Notes under the pieces: generated by a model | What the model was told of the DNA's origin: nothing | Databases searched by the model: none | Seen by the model: only the letters and a program-made list of their open reading frames with translations | In this document: positions 1 through 13,147 of the stretch, one piece after another | Layout: each line of letters opens with the position of its first letter | Numbering within the stretch: position 1 is the first letter of the stretch | Assembly: GCA_016212105.1 (NCBI GenBank) | Contig: JACRHJ010000032.1 | Location: forward strand, 1 to 64,000 | Direction: 5' to 3' | DNA from: Nitrospirota bacterium | GTDB lineage: Bacteria > Nitrospirota > JACRHJ01 | Length of the DNA stretch: 64,000 nucleotides | Made by a program: the position numbers and the translations under genes

Positions 1-113
1 GGAGCCAAGAGGACATCGTGAAGAAAACCCGGTCGTTCATGAAAACACTGCAAACAAGACCACTGCACGTCAGCAGGTACTTCAAGCACGAGAAAGTAAA
101 TTACGCGGCGTGA
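1..113 (+). CDS. 3' end of a transposase-like gene (partial)
   Basis: An open frame enters from the window edge and ends at TGA 111-113, giving 36 C-terminal residues that finish in RYFKHEKVNYAA. Tails of the form R-x-FM...RP..V..YF.H..V.YAA are, from memory, typical of one group of IS630-like transposases; this is recognition of a short tail, not an alignment. The next gene on the other strand is AT-rich and looks cut short only 22 bases away. That fits an insertion event, but it could be any short C-terminus. Confidence 0.4.
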   Translation, partial: SQEDIVKKTRSFMKTLQTRPLHVSRYFKHEKVNYAA

Positions 114-134
114 TTGCCCTGTTTAACCACCGGG

Positions 135-608
135 TTAATATAATAAGCATGGGTATTCACCTTCTTCTCCAGGATTTTCTTTCAAAATCATGTCTCTAAG
201 CTTGCCCTCATGAGGCCCCAGAGATACCGATTGAAATGTTGGTATAGATGTAATTCCTGCCCTCCATAACACCGAGAGTAGAAATAACTTGAACCGCCTG
301 TAATCAACGTCTTCAAAGTACAGGTACTCTTCCATTGAAAACGTGTACTCCAGTAATTTCTTCAAGACATTTTCATAAGCATATTTTTCGTATGCGCTTA
401 GTTTCCCTTCGCAAACGCTACATAGTAAATATTCCCGTAACCCTTTTTGAATCTTGTTGTCACTTCCATCTGAGAGCACACCCAACATCTTATGATTGTC
501 GTTATATAACGACTTGTAGAAAAACTCCGGTATTATATGGGAATTACATAGCTGTGCGCTATTCCCGCATAATTTGCATGTACTGTGTCTATTATTATTC
601 ATGTTCAT
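135..608 (-). CDS. Zinc-finger (HNH-like) protein, probably C-terminally truncated
   Basis: A 157-residue protein with an N-terminal CKLCGN pair, then a CNSHIIPEF segment, and a second pair CSVCEGK near residues 63-68. CxxC...SHIIPxF...CxxC is a metal-binding arrangement seen in a group of uncharacterised HNH-like/zinc-ribbon proteins. The rest (VDYRRFKLFLLSVLWRAG) is alpha-helical and unassigned. The stop comes right after PGEEGEYPCLLY. Relatives I recall run on for about 100 further residues, so truncation by the neighbouring transposase-like element is likely but unproven. Base composition is clearly more AT-rich than gyrA next door, a sign of acquisition. Start is ATG 606-608. Enzymatic activity cannot be claimed. 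Confidence 0.6.
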   Translation of the reverse strand: MNMNNNRHSTCKLCGNSAQLCNSHIIPEFFYKSLYNDNHKMLGVLSDGSDNKIQKGLREYLLCSVCEGKLSAYEKYAYENVLKKLLEYTFSMEEYLYFEDVDYRRFKLFLLSVLWRAGITSIPTFQSVSLGPHEGKLRDMILKENPGEEGEYPCLLY

Positions 609-744
609 ATCTCTGCGCGAAATAATGTCAAGGCTTTGATTCTATTTGCCACACGGCCCTTATCCTATTGATTCTACAAATCTATTACCGCGACCAATTG
701 TGACATATCGACCTAAATCAGGCGCAATTGGCCCCAAATAAACC

Positions 745-767
745 GGGGCGGCCAATCCGGCCGCCCC
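745..767 (-). terminator. Putative intrinsic terminator of gyrA
   Basis: A perfect 9-bp stem (GGGGCGGCC / GGCCGCCCC) with a 5-base loop lies 8 bases past the gyrA stop. On the minus strand it is followed by a T-rich stretch (GGTTTATTTGG). The U tract is imperfect. Confidence 0.55.
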
Positions 768-774
768 GCATAAC

Positions 775-3273
<2,499 letters not shown>

Positions 3274-3339
3274 GTATTCTTTTCCTTAGTTGACTATCTT
3301 CTTGCGGGCGTCCGCAATATGATACTGCATGTAGTAACG

Positions 3340-3470
3340 GTGTCTTTCTTTGCTTTTCCGGTGTCATTCTGAGCGAAGCGAAGAATCCGCTTATGCGGTT
3401 TTTCTTTCTTTTGAACTTTGCCTGTCATTCTGAGGCAAAGCCGAAGAATCCGCCTATGCGCCCTTGACTC
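3340..3470. repeat. Two tandem CATTCTGAG-type dispersed repeats
   Basis: Two copies of a short repeat (GTCATTCTGAGCGAAGCG then AAGAATCCGC, and a variant reading GAGGCAAAGC) lie head to tail between gyrA and the GIY-YIG gene. The same family recurs near 3783, 3900, 18640, 27440, 32047, 32102 and 33290. Confidence 0.7.
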
Positions 3471-3473
3471 TTC

Positions 3474-3755
3474 TTAGAACTCCTCGCTCAAATCATTCCA
3501 CGACTGGTTCACGCTGTTAACCAGCGCTATCTTCCTCGCGCGCGTCCAGCCCTTTATCTGCTTCTCCCTTGCGATTGCCGCATGAACGTCGTTTGTCTCT
3601 TCGAGATATACAAGCCTGTGGACCTTGTACTTGGATGTAAAGCCTTCTACCAGTCCGTTTTTGTGTTCGTAAATCCTTTTCGTGATGTTGCTCGTCACTC
3701 CCGTGTAAAGCGTCATCGAGTCGCTTGCGAGGATGTAGACGTAGAATGTTTTCAT
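3474..3755 (-). CDS. GIY-YIG domain protein
   Basis: A 93-residue single-domain GIY-YIG protein. The first strand reads FYVYIL (the GIY equivalent is VYI), the second LYTGVTSN (the YIG equivalent is YTG), followed by RIYEHKNG, the helix segment IAREKQIKGWTRARKIALV and a short acidic tail. This is the compact UvrC-like/YhbQ group of predicted nucleases, whose cellular role is mostly unknown. It is full length for that group. Repeats bracket it on both sides, and it lies between gyrA and gyrB on their strand. Whether it acts on DNA or is a passenger cannot be told from sequence. Confidence 0.85.
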   Translation of the reverse strand: MKTFYVYILASDSMTLYTGVTSNITKRIYEHKNGLVEGFTSKYKVHRLVYLEETNDVHAAIAREKQIKGWTRARKIALVNSVNQSWNDLSEEF

Positions 3756-4080
3756 GCACCTGTTATTCTTAGAATGTACGGTGTCATTCTGAACGCAGTG
3801 AAGAATCTGCCTGTATATTTTGCATTGTGTTCTTATGCCCTATTTAAGAAGCTACGCCATTATCGCCCACACAAACAAGAGAGAACCAAAATCGCATAGG
3901 CGGATTCTTCGCTTCGCTCAGAATGACACCGTAAGGGCGGCTGCTTGCTGAAATCGGCTGCCTTCTGCCGTGGGCCACCATTTTGCCTGCGTCGGCAATA
4001 TGGTCAAGATGGTTACTTGCTTGGTGTTTTGTCAATTTTAAAATTTGCTATAAACTACCCCAATGTTCATTCTTGTTATT
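3756..4080. repeat. Gene-free stretch with dispersed repeats
   Basis: Two copies of the CATTCTGA.../AAGAATC repeat in opposite orientation (about 3781-3811 and 3898-3931) frame a non-coding spacer. A short minus-strand open frame here is only a translation of the repeat. Nothing else is recognisable. Confidence 0.55.
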
Positions 4081-4302
4081 TTAGACATCAGTGGCTTTTA
4101 TTTCCCGGCCAATGGCGTCAATAATAGCTTGTGCGTACATTCGTGGGATTATCACGATACTATCATCTTCTTGCCCTGAAGATTGTTGTTGCCTTATAAC
4201 TATATCTCTATTAGCATTTGCGTAAACAGCTATAGCATCCATCGGTTCCACAACAATATCGTTTTCTTCTTCTTTTCCATACCAACTCCACTCTTCTGAC
4301 AT
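4081..4302 (-). CDS. Small protein of unknown function
   Basis: A 73-residue acidic protein, not recognised. The N-terminus is hydrophilic (SEEWSWYGKEEEND); the C-terminal half holds DSIVIIPRMYAQAIIDAIGREIKA, a likely amphipathic helix. No cysteines, signal peptide or membrane segment. A strong ribosome-binding site (GAGGAGG) stands 6 bases before the ATG, which is why I accept it as a gene. It is AT-richer than gyrB and lies just downstream of it on the same strand, across a short repeat. Confidence 0.6.
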   Translation of the reverse strand: MSEEWSWYGKEEENDIVVEPMDAIAVYANANRDIVIRQQQSSGQEDDSIVIIPRMYAQAIIDAIGREIKATDV

Positions 4303-4361
4303 TGGTGCCTCCTCTATTATAAATCTAAGACTTTTGGTTAGAATTAGGTCGCCCCATACAA

Positions 4362-4404
4362 TCCCCCTCTCCTCGCGGGAGAGGGGGCTGGGGGTGAGGG
4401 GTCT
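4362..4404. repeat. CCCTCTCC/GGAGAGGG dispersed repeat
   Basis: A short inverted repeat (CCCCTCTCC, loop TCGC, GGGAGAGGGG) followed by CTGGGGGTGAGGGG sits right after the gyrB stop. A degenerate relative occurs at about 60530-60577. Confidence 0.6.
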
Positions 4405-4407
4405 CCC

Positions 4408-7585
<3,178 letters not shown>

Positions 7586-8683
7586 CTACAATTTTATAGC
7601 CGCCCCGTCGCCGGTATCCTCAACCAGGAACAGCCGGCAGTCGCGCCCGGAAACCAGCGTCTCGTCCGTGGACGTGAGGAGCGCCTGTCCCATCCCGGAC
7701 ACGTAGTCCATAAGGGCGTCCCGCCGCCGGACGTCAAGCTCCGACGCGACGTCGTCCAGCAGCAGCACAGGGTACTCGCCCTGTTCGTCTCTGTACACCT
7801 CAGCGTCCGCAAGCACCAGAGCCAGGAGCGCGAGCCGTCCCTGCCCCCGCGACGCGGTCAGACGCATGTCGCGGCCGGAAAGCGTTATCCCCAGGTCGTC
7901 GAACTGCGGCCCGGCCTGGCAGCTTCCCCGCCTTATGCCCTCCGCGCGCTTCTTCCTGAACAGCTCCCGGTACGAGGACTCGAGCTCGTCCTTGCCCTCG
8001 CCCCTAGCCTGCGAACGGTAGGTGAGGCCAAGCTCGCCGCTGCCGAGCGTGCTGTCGTAAAGCGCCGCCGCCCGAGGCCCAAGGCCCGCCACCCGCTCCC
8101 TTCGCCTGAGCGTTACCTCCGCCGCGAGCGGGACGAGCAGCTCCTCCCAGGACTCCATGACCTTGTCGTCGCCCGCGCGGAGCGCGGCGTTCAACTGCTT
8201 CACGGACGCGGCGCACCTGCCCACGACGTCGATATAGGATGGGTGTGCGTGGAAGACCGACCGGTCCAGGAACCGTCTCCTGTGCGCGGGGTACTCCCGG
8301 ACGAGGAAGAGGTCTTCCGGCGAGAAGCTTACAACCTTTAGCGAAAGGAGGTACTCGCGCACTGAGCCCGGCTTCTTGCCGTCCAGCGTCACGCGCCTGC
8401 CCTCCTTGGAAATGCCTACCGTCAGCCGCCTGCTGCTTGAGCTGTGCGCCTGCTCCCGGACTACCTCGCCCCGGACCATCCCCTCGGCCGCGCCCCATGC
8501 GAGGAGGGCGGGCGCCTTCACCCCCCTGAAAGAACGCAGGCTCGCCAGGAATGAGACCGCCTCCAGCAGGTTGGTCTTGCCCTGCGCGTTGCCCCCGTGG
8601 AAGAGGTTCATCCCCGGGCCCAGTTCGACGTCCAGCCTCGAATAGTTCCTGATGGACAGGAGCGACAGGGATTTCAGGAACAT
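7586..8683 (-). CDS. recF: DNA replication and repair protein RecF
   Basis: A 365-residue SMC-like ABC ATPase that helps load RecA on gapped DNA with RecO and RecR. Walker A is GGNAQGKTN near residue 30. The signature region reads ASRGQGRLALLALVLA, where most RecF proteins have S-x-GQQK, so the second Q is changed to G here. Walker B with D-loop is PVLLLDDVASELD near residue 315. Length is normal. It sits between dnaN and gyrB, the ancestral order, all on one strand. Start is ATG 8681-8683. The last codons lie against a GGTGGGC-type repeat. Confidence 0.93.
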   Translation of the reverse strand: MFLKSLSLLSIRNYSRLDVELGPGMNLFHGGNAQGKTNLLEAVSFLASLRSFRGVKAPALLAWGAAEGMVRGEVVREQAHSSSSRRLTVGISKEGRRVTLDGKKPGSVREYLLSLKVVSFSPEDLFLVREYPAHRRRFLDRSVFHAHPSYIDVVGRCAASVKQLNAALRAGDDKVMESWEELLVPLAAEVTLRRRERVAGLGPRAAALYDSTLGSGELGLTYRSQARGEGKDELESSYRELFRKKRAEGIRRGSCQAGPQFDDLGITLSGRDMRLTASRGQGRLALLALVLADAEVYRDEQGEYPVLLLDDVASELDVRRRDALMDYVSGMGQALLTSTDETLVSGRDCRLFLVEDTGDGAAIKL

Positions 8684-8812
8684 AATTCAACCTGACGGCA
8701 CGCGACAAAGCCGCTGGATTCCCGCTTTCGCGGGAATGACATCACTCCCTGTCGTCCCTGTGCTGTTTGGTTAAGCGCGTCCATTACCTGCACGCCGTAC
8801 ACAAGCCCGGCG

Positions 8813-9931
8813 TCATATCCGCATCGGCATGACGACGCAGCGGTATCCCTCTTCGCCGACCGGCGAGATTATGCAGGGAGACAGCGTATCCTTGAGGAGC
8901 AGCGTAACCTTGTCCTGCTCCATCGCGGAAAGCGCGTCGAGGAGGTACCTGGCGTTGAACCCGACCTCGAGCTCGCCGCCCGCGTAGTCCGCGTCCATCT
9001 CTTCCCTCGCCTCGCCGACCTCCGGGTTCTGGGAGGACAGCACCGCCTTGCCGGCGTCGAACGTGAACTTGACCGCGTTCGTCCTCTCCCGCGACAGGAG
9101 CGAGACGCGCTTGAGCGCGGATACGAAGTTCGCCTTGTCCACGCCGACGGTCTTGTCGTTGTCGGCCGGCACGACCTGCTCGTAGTTGGGGTAGTTCCCC
9201 TCGATTAGCCTGGTCACCATGTACAGCGAGTCCATCTTGAACACTATATGGTTTTTCGAGAGCGACATCTTGAGCGAGCCCTCGCCCTCGTCGAGCAGCT
9301 TCTTCAGCTCCGCCGCGGACTTCTTCGGGATGATGGCCGAGGTCTCCTCGAGCGCCGAGGCGTCGCCGTCGGCCTGCTTTGCGAGTATGGCGAGCCTGTG
9401 CCCGTCTGTGCCGACGACGGTCAGCTTCATCCCACCAGCCTCCGACGACACGGTCATGAAAAGGCCGTTCAGGACGTAGCGTGTGTCGTTGTCGCCCGCG
9501 GCGAATATGGTCTTTCTTATGAGGTCGCGCATCGCGTGCGCGTCCATGTCTATGAAGCCCGCGCCCTCCATGTCCGGGAGAGCGGGGAACTCCTCGGCCG
9601 CGAGCCCGGAGAACTTGAAGACGGCGGAGCCGCTCTTTATCGTCGCCCAGTTGTTCTCGGCGGACTCCACGAGGACGTCCTCGCTCGGCAGCTCGCGGGC
9701 TATCTCGTAGAGCTTCCGGGCGGACAGCGTTATCCCGCCCGGCTCCTCTACCTCGGCCGCGTAGACGCCGCGCATGCCGATTTCGAGGTCTGTCGCAGTT
9801 ATGGATATGCCGCCCTCGACCGACTGTATGAGGACGTTCGAGAGGACCGGCATGGTGTTCCTGCGGTCCGCGACGGACTGTACCCTCGACAGCCCCTTGA
9901 GCAGCTCGTCCTTCTTTATCCTGAACCTCAT
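8813..9931 (-). CDS. dnaN: DNA polymerase III beta sliding clamp
   Basis: A 372-residue beta clamp made of three similar folds that dimerises into a ring on DNA. It begins MRFRIKKDELLKGLSRVQSV and ends VVMPMRI, as beta clamps do. I place the start at ATG 9929-9931, not at the upstream in-frame codon: a good ribosome-binding site (GGGGAGG) lies 6 bases before it, and the 20 residues upstream are a translation of a repeat. A GGGAC-type hairpin stands in the 5' leader. Downstream of dnaA in the classic dnaA-dnaN-recF-gyrB order, with about 250 bp of repeats between dnaA and dnaN. Confidence 0.96.
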   Translation of the reverse strand: MRFRIKKDELLKGLSRVQSVADRRNTMPVLSNVLIQSVEGGISITATDLEIGMRGVYAAEVEEPGGITLSARKLYEIARELPSEDVLVESAENNWATIKSGSAVFKFSGLAAEEFPALPDMEGAGFIDMDAHAMRDLIRKTIFAAGDNDTRYVLNGLFMTVSSEAGGMKLTVVGTDGHRLAILAKQADGDASALEETSAIIPKKSAAELKKLLDEGEGSLKMSLSKNHIVFKMDSLYMVTRLIEGNYPNYEQVVPADNDKTVGVDKANFVSALKRVSLLSRERTNAVKFTFDAGKAVLSSQNPEVGEAREEMDADYAGGELEVGFNARYLLDALSAMEQDKVTLLLKDTLSPCIISPVGEEGYRCVVMPMRI

Positions 9932-9961
9932 TTGGACCTCCCCTATAAACCAAAAGAATAA

Positions 9962-10002
9962 TTCCCGCCTTTTTGTTAAAAGGCGGCCCAAAAACTTTCG
10001 TG
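9962..10002 (-). repeat. GGGAC hairpin, copy 1 (5' of dnaN)
   Basis: On the minus strand it reads AAAGTTTTTGGGCCGCC...; stem CCGCCTTTT / AAAAGGCGG, degenerate GGGAA at its CDS-proximal end, about 30 bases before the dnaN start. Confidence 0.75.
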
Positions 10003-10126
10003 CAGCAGACTGTCGTGTATTCGACTGTCATTCCCGCGAAAGCGGGAATCCATTGTAATATTCCAAGGTCAAAATGGACCCCCGTTTTCACGGGGGTGAC
10101 ACTAATTGAGCGGCCGGAGGCAGCCC

Positions 10127-10169
10127 AAAAGTTTTCGGGCCGCCCTAATACATTAGGGCGGGACTTTCA
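10127..10169 (+). repeat. GGGAC hairpin, copy 2 (3' of dnaA)
   Basis: Stem CCGCCCTAAT / ATTAGGGCGG with loop AC, a compensated variant. Its GGGAC end faces the dnaA stop about 10 bases away. Confidence 0.8.
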
Positions 10170-10178
10170 CTTTTGCCT

Positions 10179-11555
10179 TTATCCCTTGACCTGCTTTATA
10201 AGGTTCTCGACCTCCGCGTCGAACTTGAGGTCGTTCTGCCTTTTCTCCTCGACCTGGCGGCAGGCGTGCATGACGGTGGTGTGGTCCTTGCCGCCGAAGG
10301 CCTTGCCGACCTCGGGGAGCGAGTTGCCAGCCACGGTGCGGCATAGGTACATTGCGAGCTGCCTCGGCTGGACGAGCCGCTGGGTGCGCTTCTTGGACTT
10401 TATCTCGGCCACCTTTATCTGGTGCCTGTCCGCGATGAGCCTTATTATCTCGTCGGTGCTCATCACTTTTGTCTTCTCGGTGATGATGTCCCTGAGGACG
10501 CCCTTGGCGAGTTCCATGTTAATCTCGCGGCCGGTCAAGGACGCGTACGCGCCGAGCCTGATGAGCGAGCCCTCGAGCTCGCGGACGTTCGACTTTATGT
10601 TATTCGCGAGGAACATCGCCACGTCCTGGGGCAGCTCGATGCCCTCCTGGCGGGCCTTCCTCTCGACTATCGCCGCCTTGGTCTCCAGGTCCGGGGCCTG
10701 GATGTCCGCGATGAGCCCCCACTCGAAGCGGGAGCGGAGCCTCTCCTCCATGTCCGGCATGTCCTTGGGGAAGCGGTCGGACGAAAGCACTATCTGCTTC
10801 GAGTACTCGTGGAGCGTGTTGAAGGTGTGGAAGAACTCCTCCTGCGTGCGCTCCTTGCCGGCAATGAACTGTATGTCGTCTATCGCGAGGACGTCGGTGT
10901 TCCTGTACTTGTTCCTGAACTCGGTCATCCTGTTGTAGTGGATGCTGTTTATCAGCTCGTTTGTGAACTCCTCTGAAGTCATGTACGTAATCTTGGTCTT
11001 GGGGGAGCGCTCCTTCATGAAGCCGCAAATGGCCGAGAGGAGGTGCGTCTTGCCGAGGCCGACGCCTCCGTATATGAAGAGCGGGTTGTATGCCCTGCCC
11101 GGGTTCTCGGCGACTGCGAGCGCGGCCGCGTGCGCGAACTGGTTGGACGGGCCGACGACGAATGTCGAGAACGTGTACTTTGGGTTCAGGCCGTGCGGTT
11201 TGGTCTTCTGCCGGGGCGGCTCCGGGACGGAGGCCTCTTCCGGAGCGGCCTCGGCGGAAGGCTCCTCGTCCATGACCTCGCCGGTCTCCTCGCCGTTTTC
11301 GTCCTTCATTATCTGGAATGCTATCGAGACCTCTTCCCTTTCGAGGACCTCCGACAGGATGCGGGCAAGCAGGTCCATGTAGTGGTCGAGGAGCCACTGC
11401 TTGAAGAACTTGTTCGGGACCGCGAGGACGACGCTGTCGTCCTTTATCACGGCTATCCTGACCGGCCGGAACCAGGTGTCATAGTTCTGGCGGCTGACCT
11501 CCTTCAGTATCCTTTTCTGTGCAAGCGCCCAGAAGTCCTTCTCCTGCTCGGTCAT
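10179..11555 (-). CDS. dnaA: Chromosomal replication initiator DnaA
   Basis: A 458-residue AAA+ initiator that binds the DnaA boxes of oriC and opens the duplex. Domain I (about 1-85, FWALAQKRILKEVSRQNYDTWF) mediates DnaB/DnaA contacts. Domain II is an acidic Pro/Ala/Glu linker (about 90-120). Domain III has Walker A GGVGLGKTH and Walker B VLAIDDIQF. Domain IV ends with the DnaA signature GKDHTTVMHACRQV. Start is ATG 11553-11555 with CAGGAA about 9 bases upstream. The leader holds a palindromic pair of DnaA boxes at 11638-11657 that overlaps plausible promoter elements, so autoregulation is likely (inference). Confidence 0.97.
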   Translation of the reverse strand: MTEQEKDFWALAQKRILKEVSRQNYDTWFRPVRIAVIKDDSVVLAVPNKFFKQWLLDHYMDLLARILSEVLEREEVSIAFQIMKDENGEETGEVMDEEPSAEAAPEEASVPEPPRQKTKPHGLNPKYTFSTFVVGPSNQFAHAAALAVAENPGRAYNPLFIYGGVGLGKTHLLSAICGFMKERSPKTKITYMTSEEFTNELINSIHYNRMTEFRNKYRNTDVLAIDDIQFIAGKERTQEEFFHTFNTLHEYSKQIVLSSDRFPKDMPDMEERLRSRFEWGLIADIQAPDLETKAAIVERKARQEGIELPQDVAMFLANNIKSNVRELEGSLIRLGAYASLTGREINMELAKGVLRDIITEKTKVMSTDEIIRLIADRHQIKVAEIKSKKRTQRLVQPRQLAMYLCRTVAGNSLPEVGKAFGGKDHTTVMHACRQVEEKRQNDLKFDAEVENLIKQVKG

Positions 11556-11636
11556 GAAAACTATTCCTGTTTAGCTGTAAAGTTGTTTCAGTAAAAGGGA
11601 TAAGGTCTAAAAATCGGCTTATAAGTTACACACACC

Positions 11637-11658
11637 GTTATCAACAGGTGTTGATAAC
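11637..11658. promoter_or_regulatory. Palindromic pair of DnaA boxes
   Basis: GTTATCAACA, spacer GG, TGTTGATAAC: two convergent 9-mer boxes 2 bases apart, just inside the dnaA leader. Expected to bind DnaA both for origin opening and for repression of dnaA. Confidence 0.8.
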
Positions 11659-12005
11659 TTTATAAACCTTATATTATCAATATCTTAAACCACCAAAAGT
11701 CCCCGCTTCCGGCCAGCTTTCCATACCGTTTAACCCCTCGAATTTCCTTGATTTTGCCGGTGTGGAACATTCCCGGCCGGAGGGCACTGTCATCTCTATT
11801 ACTTCAGGGTTATTCCCGTGCTTGGGACTCGCCGGGCCCAGGCTGCTTCCGGCCGGCGGCCCCGGCAGGTGGTATTGCGGGATTTAGAAATATACCAAAT
11901 CCGTGCGTCATTATCAAGTTATTTGTGTCCTCCGGGAATATGGCCTGCCCCGGCAGGCTTATCCTGTTGATAAGCTCTATACAGTTTTTCCCGGCCCGGT
12001 CTGCA

Positions 12006-12043
12006 TGTGGATAACCCGCTTCCCTGCCCGTATGTTATCAACA
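12006..12043. promoter_or_regulatory. DnaA box pair, right cluster
   Basis: TGTGGATAA at 12006-12014 (minus-strand consensus TTATCCACA) and TTATCAACA at 12035-12043. With TGTTGATAA at 11965-11973 they form the rpmH-side cluster. Confidence 0.8.
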
Positions 12044-12198
12044 GGGACCGCCTTGCTTATTTCTTTCACAAATCGGGGCCGTATACAGGTTATCAGGATA
12101 TCCACGCCAATGACTATCTGTTACGGCTTATTTTGAAAAACTGTATAAAGAGAACAGAGGCGTCCAAAAACATGCCGGAATGACCCCGTTGTTTTTTC

Positions 12199-12226
12199 TT
12201 GACTTTTGAAGCTTCATGAGTATAAT
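12199..12226 (+). promoter_or_regulatory. Sigma-70-type promoter of rpmH-rnpA
   Basis: TTGACT and TATAAT are separated by 16 bases, about 55 bases before the rpmH start. It is the best promoter match in the origin region. Confidence 0.75.
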
Positions 12227-12281
12227 TTAGGATTTTGTTCGAGAGAACGCAACCGAAAGCGATACCAGAAAGGGATAGACG

Positions 12282-12419
12282 ATGAGCCTTACATTTCACA
12301 ACCCCAGCAACCTCAAGCAGAAGAAGACACACGGTTTCCGTGCCAGGATGGCCACTCCCGGCGGCAGGAACGTCATCAGGAGAAGGCGCGCCAAGGGCAG
12401 GAAAAGGCTTACCCACTAA
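12282..12419 (+). CDS. rpmH: 50S ribosomal protein L34
   Basis: A 45-residue, highly basic protein: [20 protein letters not shown] at the start, an [17 protein letters not shown] core and KRLTH at the end. This is the standard L34 pattern and length. L34 is a late-assembling protein of the large ribosomal subunit. It is first in an operon with rnpA and yidD, starting about 55 bases after a good promoter, and diverges from dnaA across oriC as in many bacteria. The TAA is 3 bases before the rnpA start. Confidence 0.95.
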   Translation: MSLTFHNPSNLKQKKTHGFRARMATPGGRNVIRRRRAKGRKRLTH

Positions 12420-12422
12420 AAC

Positions 12423-12776
12423 GTGGGTAACGAGGCCGGCAGGATAACCAGAAGGTCCGACTACGTCCGGGTCCACAAGCTGGGCAGGAAGCACGTCGGC
12501 AGGTTCCTGCTGCTCTTCCACCTGGCGGGCGGGACGTCCGGGTTACGTGTCGGTATTACCGTCAGCTCCAAGGTCGGCGGCGCAGTCGTCAGAAACCGCG
12601 CCAAGCGAAGGATCCGCGAGGCCGTCCGTGCCGAGCTGGGCGATGTGGGCGAGGGTGGGCAGACGGTGCTTTGTGTTTCCGGGGAGGTCGCCCTTGTCGC
12701 GCTCGGCCGCATAAGGGACGCCTCCTTTGACGAGATCAAGGCGGACCTCGCATCTCTTCTGAAAAGGGTGGCATGA
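12423..12776 (+). CDS. rnpA: Ribonuclease P protein component
   Basis: A 117-residue basic protein subunit of RNase P, which trims 5' leaders of pre-tRNAs with the RnpB RNA. The RNR motif is VVRNRAKRRIREA near residues 58-70, and the N-terminal ITRRSDYVRVHKLGRK is the usual entry of the fold. It starts with GTG 12423-12425, 3 bases after rpmH. The stop TGA 12774-12776 directly abuts the yidD ATG, so all three genes are likely translated together. Confidence 0.93.
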   Translation: MGNEAGRITRRSDYVRVHKLGRKHVGRFLLLFHLAGGTSGLRVGITVSSKVGGAVVRNRAKRRIREAVRAELGDVGEGGQTVLCVSGEVALVALGRIRDASFDEIKADLASLLKRVA

Positions 12777-12986
12777 ATGAAGTGGCCGCTGCTTTTACTT
12801 ATCCGGGCGTACAAGCTCCTGATTTCGCCCCTGCTCCCGCCTTCCTGCCGGTTTTACCCGACATGTTCAGACTATGCATACGAGGCGGTGGACAGGTACG
12901 GCCTGTTTAAAGGTTCTTATCTGGCGGCAAGGCGTATCGCAAGGTGTCACCCTTATAACCCTGGCGGGTACGACCCGGTGAAATAG
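12777..12986 (+). CDS. yidD: Membrane protein insertion efficiency factor YidD
   Basis: A 69-residue protein with an amphipathic N-terminal helix ([19 protein letters not shown]) and the conserved [15 protein letters not shown] and [16 protein letters not shown] segments, with all three family cysteines. It helps YidC/Sec insert membrane proteins at the inner membrane. The ATG follows the rnpA stop with no spacing. yidC follows after about 160 bp that hold two opposed GGGAC hairpins. Confidence 0.93.
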   Translation: MKWPLLLLIRAYKLLISPLLPPSCRFYPTCSDYAYEAVDRYGLFKGSYLAARRIARCHPYNPGGYDPVK

Positions 12987-12989
12987 TTA

Positions 12990-13030
12990 AGTCGCGCTTT
13001 TTTGTAAAAAAGCGCCCAAAAAACTTTTAT
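12990..13030 (-). repeat. GGGAC hairpin, copy 3 (3' of yidD)
   Basis: Shortened variant: CGCTTTTTT / AAAAAAGCG stem. It starts GTCGCGC only 3 bases past the yidD stop and ends AAACTTTT. Confidence 0.7.
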
Positions 13031-13072
13031 CGCGCCTCCGGCCACGTATACACGTGGAGTGCAAATAACTAT

Positions 13073-13113
13073 TAAAAGTTTTCGGGCCGCCCTTTTACAA
13101 AAGGGCGGGACTG
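13073..13113 (+). repeat. GGGAC hairpin, copy 4 (5' of yidC)
   Basis: Stem CCGCCCTTTT / AAAAGGGCGG, loop AC. The GGGAC end faces the yidC start 35 bases on. Copies 3 and 4 form an opposed pair around a GCCTCCGGC core. Confidence 0.8.
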
Positions 13114-13147
13114 TTGTTTTTCTTCTTTTAAGGTTTTATAAGGACAT

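Larger units (their letters stand above)
9932..10178. repeat. Repeat cluster between dnaN and dnaA
   Basis: Two GGGAC hairpins in opposite orientation (9962-10002 and 10127-10169) enclose a TCCCGCGAAAGCGGGA hairpin (about 10027-10055) and a CCCCCGTTTTCACGGGGG hairpin (about 10076-10101). No gene. Confidence 0.75.
11600..12110. other. Replication origin oriC
   Basis: The 726-bp gap between divergent dnaA and rpmH has no gene. It holds at least five strong DnaA boxes: TTATCAACA at 11638-11646 (+) and 12035-12043 (+), its complement at 11649-11657 and 11965-11973, and the exact E. coli consensus TTATCCACA on the minus strand at 12006-12014. A weaker TTATCAATA is at 11674-11682. An AT-rich tract at about 11655-11690 next to the first pair is a good unwinding-element candidate. 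The two box clusters are separated by a GC-rich 250-bp spacer with a GCCTGCC/GGCAGGC hairpin (11943-11958), so the origin looks bipartite. Gene directions diverge from this point, as expected for oriC. Confidence 0.9.

Noticed and set aside
3844-4035. 63-residue minus-strand ORF before the small unknown gene
   Set aside because: It contains GVILSEAKNPP, the translation of the CATTCTGAG-type repeat, and has no ribosome-binding site.
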